A stretch of 64,000 nt of DNA. It comes from Fibrobacter sp. (GTDB lineage: Bacteria > Fibrobacterota > Fibrobacteria > Fibrobacterales > Fibrobacteraceae). The notes beneath the pieces are model-generated. The model had not been told where the DNA came from and did not search any database. It saw nothing but the letters and a program-made list of their open reading frames with translations. Position 1 is the first letter of the stretch, and each line of letters begins with the position of its first letter. Positions 16,887 to 26,114 of the stretch are shown here, piece by piece. Made by a program: the position numbers and the translations under genes. The stretch lies in the NCBI GenBank assembly GCA_024398965.1, contig JAKSIF010000001.1, positions 172,482-236,481 of the forward strand. Direction: 5' to 3'.

Positions 16887-19313
16887 CTAGTTGTTCTGGA
16901 GACAACGCACTGAGAAACCGTAGCCCTTACTGTAGCGGTTCATGCTGGCATCCTCGTTGCCGTAGATCAAGTACATGTAGTAGGCGTCGTAGCTAAAGTT
17001 CATGACCTGAGAGGCAGACCAGAAGAAGGCGATGTAGCCGGCATAGTAGAAATTGCCATAGTTGTCTCTGTAGCCTGCAGGGAGCGCGAAGAAGCCGTAG
17101 GCATCTGTTCCGTTGCCATTATTGTACCAGCCGCTGCTAGACTTGAGCGCAACTCCCGCCTTATCTTCTCCTCCAACACTGGCAAACAAAGTCTGCCATT
17201 CATCGTTTATCGGCAAATGCCAACCACTGGGGCACACGCCCTGAACAACAGCCGGCAGCGTACAATCCTTGCCGTAGCCGCAGGTCTGGGGATTGTCAGA
17301 ATCATTTGCCAAGGCAATGGAGTCAATGGCTGCAGCCCAGGTGTAAAGGCGACCGATTACATCGCAGTTTTCAGCCTTATTGTCATAGCACCAGGAATTG
17401 CCCTTCAGGCTCGGCGTCTTTATAGAATCTGCGTAATTCAGGTTCTCGGCCATCCACACCTGAGTTCCGATTTTTACGGTCTTGTAGGTCTTATTGTCGC
17501 GTTTATCAATCATGGTGCCGTAGGTGATTTCCGGGTTCAGACGTGCTTCCTTCGGCACATCAAAAGTCCAGTCTCCCATCAGGCTTACCCAGCCCTTGCT
17601 AGAGCAGTAGTACTTATTTTCACCACTCTTGCCGATTTCGCCGGTGCGGTTGGTGGTGCAGCCCATTAGGTCCAAGCCCACATCATTCTCATTCGCTTCC
17701 TCCCACTTATCCAGGGCCTCGTCGTACTTGTACATCACATCGGAGGAGTCACCCTTCTTGATATCGCCATCGCTACCTTCTATCCAGCCCTGAGTATCAA
17801 CGGTAATGTTGTTGGTGGATTCCCACTTACGGTTCTTGCAAATGTACCAGGTTCCATTCACCTTGCCCGTATTCAGAGAAATGTCGGCTTCGCGGGTTTC
17901 GGTACAACCGCCAAGGGCGATCTCTATTACGGATGCAGCGTCCCAAGCCTTTCTCACACCATCATATATGTAGTACTCTGACTGAGTTACACTGCCTAAC
18001 CTAATTTCGCCATCTTCGCCGGCGGTCCACTGGTAGGTATCCTTATCAATGTCACTAGCTTCCAGCCAGGCTTCACCATTACAGTAATAGCGGGTTTTGG
18101 TACCATAGGCTTTAACAAGTTCATTAGTGGCTGCGGCAATTTCGCCCTGATTTTCGGCACCACATGCCTTAAGGCCATAGTTCGCGTACCAAAAGTTGCG
18201 CACATACTTTTCAAAGTACGGAACTGTAATCAAGCCCCAAGAGATGATATTGAAACGGATCAAAGAAAGATCATCAGCCAGGTCCTGTTCGCTAGCCCAG
18301 TCCGCAATCTTTGCCTTAGTGGATGCGTCATTCCATTCGCCATCCTTCTCGATGTCGGTTGCAAACTTGGTCAAAAGTTCAGTGAGTTTCGCTTCGCTAC
18401 GGTCTCCCTGCATCAAGATACTCAAGGCCAAAAGAGCGGCATCGCCTTCACCCTCGCCAAAGATGTTCAGGTCTTCGGAGTTGGCAAAATCGCCCTGGAT
18501 GCCAAAGGCATTGAAGATTTCCGCCTCGGCCTGTTTCTTAGCTGCCGAAACATTCACGCCGGTGCCCACCAAATAAAGAGCGCGTTCGTACTCCAGGTGA
18601 GTTAGCAAATTGATGTTCACCTTTTTACGGTCGCTAAGGTCTGTAAGGGCGTTCAAGGTAATGGTACCGCCCGACTTCTTGCCGCTGACTTCGTTACGGT
18701 AGTAGCCGCTGGCTTCAAGCAAGGCGTACTGACTGGCCAAGGTAACACTAGAAATTTCAAATTCACCGTAGTTGCTGGTAATCTTGCCAGTAAAACTCTT
18801 GCCAGTCTGTGCGTAAGTTTCGCCATCCAGTTCATAAAGTTTAACCGCAGAGCCCGTCACGAACGGGCCCTTCTGGCTAACGCCTGCGATGGACTTGTCC
18901 TTCACCTTCACAACATCGGGCTGTTCGTAGGCCGTGGAATCCTGCTCGTACTTAAAACTGCTACTGGACTTTGGCTCGTCTATCTTGCTGGAGGAAGATT
19001 TTGCAGAACTGCTAGACCCTTCGACTTCGCTCAGGGTGACACTCGACGAGGAATCGTCACCGTCCGTTTCGTCATCGGAAATCCATTTGCCGTCTTCGCA
19101 GATGTACGCAGTCTTTTCGTCCTTCACGTAGGCGGTAGCGCCCTCCCGCTTGTCGCTGCAAACAGGCAAATCATCGAAAGTCGCAACAACCAAATCGGAT
19201 TCGGAAACAGAACCATTTGCGGATGATCCGGAATCAGAGTTACTATCACCGCAGGCCCAAAAAAACAGTGGTGCACAAAGCAGCGGAAGCATCAGCGAAA
19301 TCATTTTACGCAT
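16887..19313 (-). CDS. Large FISUMP-domain lipoprotein (808 residues)
   Basis: A surface or periplasmic lipoprotein: signal MRKMISLMLPLLCAPLFFWACG, with the lipidated Cys at 21. A Ser-rich linker covers about residues 70-125. Residues about 130-400 share a domain with the 890-residue protein at 45967 (GVSQKGPF, LLTHLEYERAL). Three Cys-containing modules of 70-80 residues follow (GGCT...YICKN...W). The C-terminal 190 residues are a FISUMP domain (TIGR02145: VWMAENLNYAD, CPSGWHLP, FFALPAGYR, SVRC). The function of the family is unknown. The linker contains an in-frame copy of a dispersed intergenic repeat (19013-19041). A TATATTTA element lies upstream and the start has a TAGGAG ribosome site. 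Confidence 0.9.
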   Translation of the reverse strand: MRKMISLMLPLLCAPLFFWACGDSNSDSGSSANGSVSESDLVVATFDDLPVCSDKREGATAYVKDEKTAYICEDGKWISDDETDGDDSSSSVTLSEVEGSSSSAKSSSSKIDEPKSSSSFKYEQDSTAYEQPDVVKVKDKSIAGVSQKGPFVTGSAVKLYELDGETYAQTGKSFTGKITSNYGEFEISSVTLASQYALLEASGYYRNEVSGKKSGGTITLNALTDLSDRKKVNINLLTHLEYERALYLVGTGVNVSAAKKQAEAEIFNAFGIQGDFANSEDLNIFGEGEGDAALLALSILMQGDRSEAKLTELLTKFATDIEKDGEWNDASTKAKIADWASEQDLADDLSLIRFNIISWGLITVPYFEKYVRNFWYANYGLKACGAENQGEIAAATNELVKAYGTKTRYYCNGEAWLEASDIDKDTYQWTAGEDGEIRLGSVTQSEYYIYDGVRKAWDAASVIEIALGGCTETREADISLNTGKVNGTWYICKNRKWESTNNITVDTQGWIEGSDGDIKKGDSSDVMYKYDEALDKWEEANENDVGLDLMGCTTNRTGEIGKSGENKYYCSSKGWVSLMGDWTFDVPKEARLNPEITYGTMIDKRDNKTYKTVKIGTQVWMAENLNYADSIKTPSLKGNSWCYDNKAENCDVIGRLYTWAAAIDSIALANDSDNPQTCGYGKDCTLPAVVQGVCPSGWHLPINDEWQTLFASVGGEDKAGVALKSSSGWYNNGNGTDAYGFFALPAGYRDNYGNFYYAGYIAFFWSASQVMNFSYDAYYMYLIYGNEDASMNRYSKGYGFSVRCLQNN
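19013..19041 (-). repeat. In-frame copy of a dispersed repeat inside the FISUMP gene
   Basis: Reads TAGACCCTTCGACTTCGC, then TCAGGGTGACA on the plus strand. It belongs to the same family as the intergenic copies at 34237, 56196 and 58441. Here it is translated as VTLSEVEGS in the middle of a Ser-rich linker. Confidence 0.8.
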
Positions 19314-19410
19314 ATAAAACTCCTAGGGCAAAGCGGAGGCTGTCCGTATATAAATATACTCTATTATAAAGCTTTACGCAGCATGCGGAAAACACGCGGA
19401 CATTTTTTAT

Positions 19411-21771
19411 CTAGAACTCGTAATTGCCAATCTTTATAAAGTAGCTGTAATCGCCAAAGTGGGTCAGGTCCTTAATTGTCTCCGTATCCACGATGCGGTT
19501 CATGCCCGCATAGATATTCAGCGATCTGTACGCAAAGCGAATCGCCGGTTCCAGGATAATCTTGTCTTGTTCAAGAACAGCAAAAGGACTATCCTCAAAA
19601 TCATGATAATAGGCACCAAAAAGCCACACTCCCAAATATTTTCCGTGGAGGCTTCCACTAGCACGAACCAAGGCGTACTCATGGGAGGACAGTTCTGCAT
19701 TATACCATTCTGTAGACCAGGGGGTCACTTTGGCATGCAAACGATACACGACATCCAAGGGGCGATACTCGAAGGACTTGGGATAAACATACCCATAGCC
19801 CTCATCGTGGAAGCGTTCCATACCGGCAGCCGCTGCAACCGTAAAGGTAGCAAACCTACGGGGGGAAACCGTATAACGGGCGTCAGCCATGAGTTTCCAG
19901 TAAATAGGAATTACATCATTGATTCCAAAGTCAAAGCCAATGGATTCCATTCCGGCGTAGGCATTGAAAGCAATTCCATTTTCGGCAAACCAACTATCAT
20001 CACACCCCTGCAAGTAAGCGTAGTGCAAAGTCGGGGCAACAGGATAAGTATTTATCTTCCGTTTCCCAAACCAAATGGGATCCAACTCAAATGTACGGTG
20101 ACCGAACATGAATTCAGCAGAAACCGTCTGAGACGCATCTACTTGATACAACAGGGTAAGCCTCAAGTCGCTGCGTTCCTCATTGTACACTCTAAGGCTA
20201 CGAGGAATCTCATTATTGAAGGATTTTAACGGCGTCAAGTTCAAGTAGTCATAGCCGAACCGAAGGCCCCAATGACGATTCCAAAGCTTCGAAACATTCA
20301 ATCGAGGTTGAACGCCATAAGATGAAACTCCATAGAAGCCCGCCAAAACCAGCTGGATTTCCATTTGATCCACATAGAAAACACTTGCTTCAAAATAAGC
20401 ATTAGGGCCGATAGCAGAGGAACCAAAACCTCCGACGGCCACATCAAAGACCGGATGAACTGCGGCATCGACCTGCAAGTCTCCATTCGGCAGCATATCA
20501 AAGGACAACGAGTCAAAGGCCGGTTGCTCCTGAAGGCGCTTGGCGAAATATTCGGGACCAAGCATTCCCGTATCGGACTCATCCCAATAAGTCTTTACAG
20601 AATTAAGAACTTCTGACGAAAGACTGTCGTAAGCCGGATTAAAACGGAACCAAGGTTTTGCCACAGCGCCATCCCTGTGATAGGCCATCCGACGACCCAT
20701 AAGAGGAGACAAATCAGAAAGGCGTTGTTCCAATGCACTGAAACCGGACTGAATCCACATAGAACGGGATGTATCTAGAATTGTATGGGCTCGGACAATT
20801 ACGCCGGGCTGATTCTGCAGATTGACCGCAGCCTGTTGTTTCAATGTGCGGGTACGAGCGTCACCTACGGGAACACTGCGCAACGGATCTGCAACAACGA
20901 TGATGGGAAGTTCTAGAGGGTTATCTTCGGCAGGATAGGCAAAGTACGGGCAAACTTCGCCGGACACATGGGAATTATCTCCCGAAATCCTTCCCGACGA
21001 CTCCCAAAGCGGAATCGAGCCAATTACATCTGCAACACTATTCCCTACTGTTGAACCATCACAGGAAAGAACAGAGAAAGGTCTCCTGTTCGCAACCGGC
21101 TGTCGATATAGGGCTTCCTGAAACCGTAACTTCGCCAAAGAGCGAACAAGAGCATTGGAATCCGGAGACAAAGAACATTTATTTCTTTTCAATCCGCCGG
21201 AACTATCCACAGCAAAGGTAAATCGCTGCCTCACAGAAGGAGCTCCATCAAGAGAGATGGGGATTTCATGCGGGTCTACCGTGGTCTCTGCCAACTTATT
21301 TTCCGCAGCAGAAAGATCATGGCCAACAAAGGGAGCAATGTATGAATCCAGCATGATTTTCTGGATTTCATCCGGAGACACTCCTTTGGACCATAGCGCG
21401 CCAATCCAGGCACCCCATGACGTGCCAACCACAGAATCTACAGGGACGCCATACTCTTCAATAGCATACAGTACGCCAAGATGAAACCAGGGTGAGCGAT
21501 CTCCGCCACCAAGGTACAAAACCGATTTGAGTGAATCCTTCTGATTCTGGGCACCGGCAGCAAGTGCCGACGTGTCCAGAAAAACCACAGCGGAATCAAG
21601 GGACGGACTACTCAGCGAGCCTTCCGTAACAGGAACAGCAACTGCAGTATTCTCAAACAGGGAAAGAGAGTCTATCAAGGACAAACTGTCCTGCGCATCC
21701 CCTTGCTCCTGTGCAAAGACCAACGGCGAAAAAGCGGTCAATGCGACCGCCAGTTTTCTTAGCCCTTTCAA
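19411..21771 (-). CDS. Patatin-like phospholipase with C-terminal outer-membrane barrel
   Basis: About 786 residues. The patatin domain has the oxyanion loop GGGDRS near residue 84, the nucleophile Ser in GTSWG near 118 and the catalytic Asp in DGA near 175. The last 400 residues are beta-strand rich with aromatic strand ends and finish in IGNYEF, typical of a barrel, so it resembles PlpD-type (type Vd) secreted phospholipases. I choose the TTG at 21771: it follows the upstream stop codon by one base, has GGGA upstream and yields a clean signal peptide (MKGLRKLAVALTAF...VFA). ATGs at 21801 and 21828 would place extra residues before the signal. It is the last gene of the ABC-PilT-like operon. 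Confidence 0.8.
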   Translation of the reverse strand: MKGLRKLAVALTAFSPLVFAQEQGDAQDSLSLIDSLSLFENTAVAVPVTEGSLSSPSLDSAVVFLDTSALAAGAQNQKDSLKSVLYLGGGDRSPWFHLGVLYAIEEYGVPVDSVVGTSWGAWIGALWSKGVSPDEIQKIMLDSYIAPFVGHDLSAAENKLAETTVDPHEIPISLDGAPSVRQRFTFAVDSSGGLKRNKCSLSPDSNALVRSLAKLRFQEALYRQPVANRRPFSVLSCDGSTVGNSVADVIGSIPLWESSGRISGDNSHVSGEVCPYFAYPAEDNPLELPIIVVADPLRSVPVGDARTRTLKQQAAVNLQNQPGVIVRAHTILDTSRSMWIQSGFSALEQRLSDLSPLMGRRMAYHRDGAVAKPWFRFNPAYDSLSSEVLNSVKTYWDESDTGMLGPEYFAKRLQEQPAFDSLSFDMLPNGDLQVDAAVHPVFDVAVGGFGSSAIGPNAYFEASVFYVDQMEIQLVLAGFYGVSSYGVQPRLNVSKLWNRHWGLRFGYDYLNLTPLKSFNNEIPRSLRVYNEERSDLRLTLLYQVDASQTVSAEFMFGHRTFELDPIWFGKRKINTYPVAPTLHYAYLQGCDDSWFAENGIAFNAYAGMESIGFDFGINDVIPIYWKLMADARYTVSPRRFATFTVAAAAGMERFHDEGYGYVYPKSFEYRPLDVVYRLHAKVTPWSTEWYNAELSSHEYALVRASGSLHGKYLGVWLFGAYYHDFEDSPFAVLEQDKIILEPAIRFAYRSLNIYAGMNRIVDTETIKDLTHFGDYSYFIKIGNYEF

Positions 21772-21772
21772 G

Positions 21773-22774
21773 CTATCCCAAGCGAGCTGGATTGACAGCA
21801 TATCTTGCCGCCTCTTCCATGGTAACATAACCTGCGCTCACCATTTTGGCAAGACAATCATCCATCAGCAACATTCCCTCGGAAGAAGAAGCGGCAATAA
21901 TGGAAGGCAAGGCAAAATGTTCTCCGGCCCGAATCTTTGAAGCCACATTCTGCGATCCGTAAAGGACTTCCCATGCAGCCACAGAGCCATTACCATCAGC
22001 AGCGGGAATCAATCGCTGGACAACCACAGCCTTAAGGGCAGAGGCCAGCATATTGCGGGCTAAGTCACGATTTTCCAGGGACTCAGAAGAAAGCAGGGCA
22101 TCCAATGCGCCAACCACGTTTCCCGCAGTCACAGTCAAAACCACAAGAGCGCCAGCTTCTGCAGCCTTCAGCACGGGAATCAGAGAAAGCCCCTCAAAAT
22201 CACCAAGCCAGAACAAGTCCGAACCGCTTCGAAGAGCCTGTTGGATCTTTTCAGGCGTTCCGCCATTGGTGTCGTTCAAGACAAGGCTTCCACCAACACT
22301 AACCTGCATACCTTCGTTAGGGTTCAGCAGGCTTACGCGAAGAATTTTAGACTGGCATAGTGCAGATACGTAGGAAGTCGCCGTTGTAGACTTACCACTG
22401 CAAGCAGGTCCCGCGAATATAACGAGACCGGAACTTAAGTCCAGAAGGTTTTCCATAACCTCGGGAGCACCGAGAGACGAATATTCCGGACAAGTTTCCA
22501 TTACAGGGCGGAAAACAGCCGCATTGCCAAGAGCAGTTCGGTAATAGCGAACACGCCATTTCGCATTGCAGCAGGAGCAAAGAATCATTCCCGACTCTCC
22601 GTCCATGTTTTTAAGGAATTCACGCAATGCACCAGATTCTATGGCAGGAGCATCGGGAATAGAGCAAACCTTTCCGGCAAGGCGAACAGCAGAAGCTGCC
22701 CCCTCGGTGACAATGAGTTCGCTGGCACCCACATTCAAGGTGTATTCAAGCAAAGATTCGATTTCTGTTGCCAT
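21773..22774 (-). CDS. PilT-like ATPase paralogue with degraded catalytic motifs
   Basis: A 333-residue protein aligning along its length with PilT/GspE ATPases. Walker A is intact (GPACSGKST). The Asp box is NPNEGM instead of VEDPIE, the Walker B region reads WLGDFEG instead of LIGEMRD, and the His box (ATLHT in true PilT) reads VLTVTAG, so the histidine is gone. ATP binding is possible, normal hydrolysis doubtful. It starts two bases after the end of the 542-residue paralogue and ends one base before the patatin gene. The authentic pilT of this window is at 39596. Likely role (inference): regulatory or structural partner in an envelope machine. Confidence 0.8.
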   Translation of the reverse strand: MATEIESLLEYTLNVGASELIVTEGAASAVRLAGKVCSIPDAPAIESGALREFLKNMDGESGMILCSCCNAKWRVRYYRTALGNAAVFRPVMETCPEYSSLGAPEVMENLLDLSSGLVIFAGPACSGKSTTATSYVSALCQSKILRVSLLNPNEGMQVSVGGSLVLNDTNGGTPEKIQQALRSGSDLFWLGDFEGLSLIPVLKAAEAGALVVLTVTAGNVVGALDALLSSESLENRDLARNMLASALKAVVVQRLIPAADGNGSVAAWEVLYGSQNVASKIRAGEHFALPSIIAASSSEGMLLMDDCLAKMVSAGYVTMEEAARYAVNPARLG

Positions 22775-22776
22775 TG

Positions 22777-24405
22777 TTAACCTCTCCGATTCACCGGACG
22801 ATACGATGCAAAACGTCTACTATCGTTAGCACGCTTCCATGCTTCAACGCCTTCGATGTATCCCGATTCCACACATTTTTGCAAGGAGTCATCCAAGGTG
22901 ATGCCCTGGTCCTTTTGGCTGCTAATTGCGGTTGCAATCTGGGCAACGTCTCCCTTACGCAGCAAGTTTGCCATGGGAGAAGTCATCTTGGCAGCCTCTA
23001 CAGCCAGAATCTGTCCTTGATTCTGCACAATCGGAATCAAATGCTGAACAATGATTCCCTTCAGCTGGTCAGCAAGGGAATTTGACAAGGCTCTGCGGTT
23101 CTTTTCTGGAACAGACGAAAGTAAACGAGACAGCAAGGAATGAATGTCGTTACCACTCGTAACCGCAAAGACAAGCGCGCCCGAATTGGCTGCCTGCAAA
23201 AGGGCATCCAATTCTTCCTTTGTCTCCATATGATCGAATAAAATCACATCGGCGCCACTACGGACTGCCAGTTCAACGCCTTCTACACCGGAACGAACGT
23301 GGAGCCCCACTTCACGCTGGGCTATGACACCTCGTTGCGCCTGGAGTAAACGTTCAATAGGTTTTTCCACGGTCTGAACATAGGCGTCACGATTTGCAGC
23401 AATGGTTTCCGCAAAGGTTGTCATGGTTGTAGAACGTCCACTTGCTGCAGGGCCTGCAATCAAGATCAGACCGCTGTTCAACTCCGCAAACTGAGCGCAG
23501 AACGGCGGCAAGTACAAATTCTCGAGAGTTGTTGATTCTGTGGGAATCACACGAATTGACACATTAGGTTTTGTTTCATCCCACGTTACAGTAAGACGGG
23601 CACGGCCAACCCCAGGAAGACCAATTGTCTTGCTAAAGTTTCGGCCCACCACGATGTTGTATCCATCAGAGAAGCCCTTTACTGCTTCGTTCAAACGATC
23701 GTTGATGCGAGTCAGTTCCAAAGGTTCTTCTGATGCAGAAAATAAAATCCCCGACTGGCGCATCACCAAAGGCATATCAGCAAAAAGATAAATGTCTGTG
23801 GCATTGTATTTTCGTGCAAAGGCAATCATCTGCGACAGGTTTGTCATGGGGAGGATTCTCTCGGGAGCCTCCACCGGCGTCCCCTCACCAGAGGCTATGG
23901 CGAAACGATTGGGAAGCTTGTCCCCACTTTCATCATCGCCTTCTTGCGGAGTCTCCGTTTTGACCTGGAATGTGCTGATGCTGGTAGCCTCTAGGCCTGC
24001 TACAGCCTCAACATCAACCGCCCCAGCAGAGGTTTCCCCATAAGGATTGTTACCTTCAAGCTGAATTCCTCCGCTAGATTCTTCTTCTGCAGGTTGAGAT
24101 GCGGGACGAGGCTGCATTGTAGAAACAGCCGAGCGAACAGGCGCAGGCTGCGATGCTGCTGCAGGAGCCGCTGCCGGGGCCGGGGCCGCTGGCGCAGCGG
24201 GAGCTGCAGTAGCGGCATTCTTTGCCTCAAGATTTTTCACAAAGGCTAGAACCTTGGCATAGACACCCGATTGGAGAAGCCCAGCTTCTACCAACACCTG
24301 ACCAATATCCTTTGTTTCGGAAACCTTGCCCCAATGGGCCTGAATCTGATCCTCGGTCACCATCTTGTTGTGAACAAGGACCTTTGCCATATATTGATTT
24401 CTCAT
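22777..24405 (-). CDS. PilT/GspE-like pseudo-ATPase with N-terminal extension
   Basis: A 542-residue protein. Residues 1-65 resemble the MshEN-type N-domain of PilB/GspE (MVTEDQIQAHW, IGQVLVEAGLL). A linker rich in Ala and Pro covers about 68-100, and the PilT-like core spans about 190-540. Walker A is GPAASGRST, with Arg in place of the essential Lys; the Asp box is VEKPIE (Asp to Lys); Walker B is ILFDHMET; the His box is absent (FAVTSGN). By these changes it is probably catalytically dead. The ATG at 24405 overlaps the permease stop codon (ATGA) and has GGAGGG upstream, which supports this start over the ATG at 24390. Confidence 0.82.
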   Translation of the reverse strand: MRNQYMAKVLVHNKMVTEDQIQAHWGKVSETKDIGQVLVEAGLLQSGVYAKVLAFVKNLEAKNAATAAPAAPAAPAPAAAPAAASQPAPVRSAVSTMQPRPASQPAEEESSGGIQLEGNNPYGETSAGAVDVEAVAGLEATSISTFQVKTETPQEGDDESGDKLPNRFAIASGEGTPVEAPERILPMTNLSQMIAFARKYNATDIYLFADMPLVMRQSGILFSASEEPLELTRINDRLNEAVKGFSDGYNIVVGRNFSKTIGLPGVGRARLTVTWDETKPNVSIRVIPTESTTLENLYLPPFCAQFAELNSGLILIAGPAASGRSTTMTTFAETIAANRDAYVQTVEKPIERLLQAQRGVIAQREVGLHVRSGVEGVELAVRSGADVILFDHMETKEELDALLQAANSGALVFAVTSGNDIHSLLSRLLSSVPEKNRRALSNSLADQLKGIIVQHLIPIVQNQGQILAVEAAKMTSPMANLLRKGDVAQIATAISSQKDQGITLDDSLQKCVESGYIEGVEAWKRANDSRRFASYRPVNRRG

Positions 24406-25211
24406 AGGAAATCCCTCCGGCTAAACCACCAGCTTGCGATGGCTAAAAAGACGCCAATATAACCTACAGCATAGACTGTATTCCAGAACAAGTACATATC
24501 CGGAAGTGCCACGCCATGAACCACATAGTTCGTCACGTTAAAACGATAAAGTCCCGGGAACACAGCGTGGATAACCACAGCCGCCTTCTCAAAAATGGCA
24601 GAAGAGGTTCCGTTCATTTCACCCATACGACTGGCAAAACGAACCTGTTCCAAAAGCTGATTGCTCAGATGGCCGGCAAAGTACACGCCCAAGGTGAAGA
24701 GGGCGCTAAGAACCGTACTGCTGAAACTGCTGAACAGAAGTGCTACTGCAATTACCACAGCCATCTCGCAGAAAATCAAGTAGATTGCCGTCAACAAGCT
24801 CAAGGTCGGCTCAGATCCGGTAGCCAAGAGCATCAGGTAGTAGATAGCCGTCAATAACAGAAGGTGAACAGCCACCACCGCCAGCAGGCCAAAGTACTTG
24901 CCAACAATGAAAGACGCCCTGCTAATAGGCTTTGACAAAAGGGTCAAGACAGTACGTCTTTGAATTTCCTTTTGCACCAAGCTAATACCTACAAAGATGG
25001 AAATCAAAAGTCCGGACAAGCTCATGACAGAAAGTGTGGTGGACTTGATTACGTAGGCTCGGTCAAAGACAGACCATTCGCCAAGGACAATGCTGAACAA
25101 AGTCAATGCGATGGCCAGAAAACCGATATTGTACAGGATCTTGTCTCGAATAGACTCGCGGAAGGTATTGAGGGCAATGATGCCAATATGCTTAAGCGTC
25201 TGCACGGGCAA
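24402..25211 (-). CDS. ABC-2 type transporter permease
   Basis: A 269-residue protein with six predicted membrane helices, a NosY/GldF-like single-polypeptide ABC-2 permease (NTFRESIRDKILYNIGF at the N-terminus, QKEIQRRTVLTLLSKPISR after the second helix). It pairs with the ATPase gene upstream, which it overlaps by 20 bases. It overlaps the next gene by four bases. Substrate unknown. The setting with two PilT-like proteins and an outer-membrane patatin suggests a trans-envelope function, as discussed under findings. Confidence 0.9.
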   Translation of the reverse strand: MPVQTLKHIGIIALNTFRESIRDKILYNIGFLAIALTLFSIVLGEWSVFDRAYVIKSTTLSVMSLSGLLISIFVGISLVQKEIQRRTVLTLLSKPISRASFIVGKYFGLLAVVAVHLLLLTAIYYLMLLATGSEPTLSLLTAIYLIFCEMAVVIAVALLFSSFSSTVLSALFTLGVYFAGHLSNQLLEQVRFASRMGEMNGTSSAIFEKAAVVIHAVFPGLYRFNVTNYVVHGVALPDMYLFWNTVYAVGYIGVFLAIASWWFSRRDFL

Positions 25212-26103
25212 TCTCCTCTGTCAAAATGTCTTCAAGGCTAGGACGCTTATGGTCCATACGTTCAATGGCAATTCCGTTGGAAAGGCAATAGGCCAGCAGA
25301 CGATCGCGGGCGGCATCGTCGGCGCAGACACATTCCTGAGGATGACCAGCAGGTGTAACACCTTCGGGAAGCATCGCCGCAGGAATTCCCTGACGAGTGC
25401 GGACATGGTATTCCACACTGCAGGATTCCGTGATGTCTTCAACCGTTCCTTCACGAACAATCTTGCCATCTACTATCATGGCAACCTTGTGACTGATGGA
25501 TTCCACATCACTGAGCAGATGGCTGGAATAGAACACCGTCACACCAGTGCGGTTCAACTCCTGAATCGCTTCTCGAACATCACGGCGACCCATGGGGTCA
25601 AGACCGCTCATAGGTTCATCCAGAATTAAAAGCTTGGGTTTGCTCAAAATAGACTGGGCAATTCCCACGCGCTGCATCATGCCCTTGGAGTAGGAACGAA
25701 GGCGGCGATCAATCCAATCCTTGTCTGCATGGAGCAGTTCAAGCGCCCATTGGATTCTCTTGTCAAGTTCGGCACCATCAAGACCAACCAGCTTGCCATA
25801 GAACTTCAAGAGTTCACGGCCTGTCAGGTAGTCGTAGAAGTAGGGCTGTTCCGGAGAGTAGCCGATATATTCACGACTCTTCACGTTGCGCGGACTGATT
25901 CCGTTAACAAGCACATTGCCGGAATCATAATTCAGAAGGCCCGTCAATACCTTAATTGTCGTAGACTTTCCCGCACCGTTGGGGCCAATAAATCCGTAAA
26001 CCTGTCCCGGCTCTACAGAAAAACTCACATCCTTAAGAGCCTGCTTAGGTTTCATTAGGAAACCGCTGCGGTAGGTCTTATGTAAATGTTCAATTTTAAT
26101 CAT
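25192..26103 (-). CDS. ABC transporter ATP-binding protein
   Basis: A 303-residue CcmA-type ATPase. Walker A is GPNGAGKST, the signature is YSKGMMQRVGIAQ, Walker B is LLILDEPMSGLD, and the H-loop follows in YSSHLL; all catalytic motifs are intact. The C-terminal 80 residues form a typical regulatory extension. It energises the ABC-2 permease encoded immediately downstream. The gene begins 11 bases after the small membrane protein gene. Confidence 0.93.
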   Translation of the reverse strand: MIKIEHLHKTYRSGFLMKPKQALKDVSFSVEPGQVYGFIGPNGAGKSTTIKVLTGLLNYDSGNVLVNGISPRNVKSREYIGYSPEQPYFYDYLTGRELLKFYGKLVGLDGAELDKRIQWALELLHADKDWIDRRLRSYSKGMMQRVGIAQSILSKPKLLILDEPMSGLDPMGRRDVREAIQELNRTGVTVFYSSHLLSDVESISHKVAMIVDGKIVREGTVEDITESCSVEYHVRTRQGIPAAMLPEGVTPAGHPQECVCADDAARDRLLAYCLSNGIAIERMDHKRPSLEDILTEEIARADA

Positions 26104-26114
26104 ACAAACCCAAA

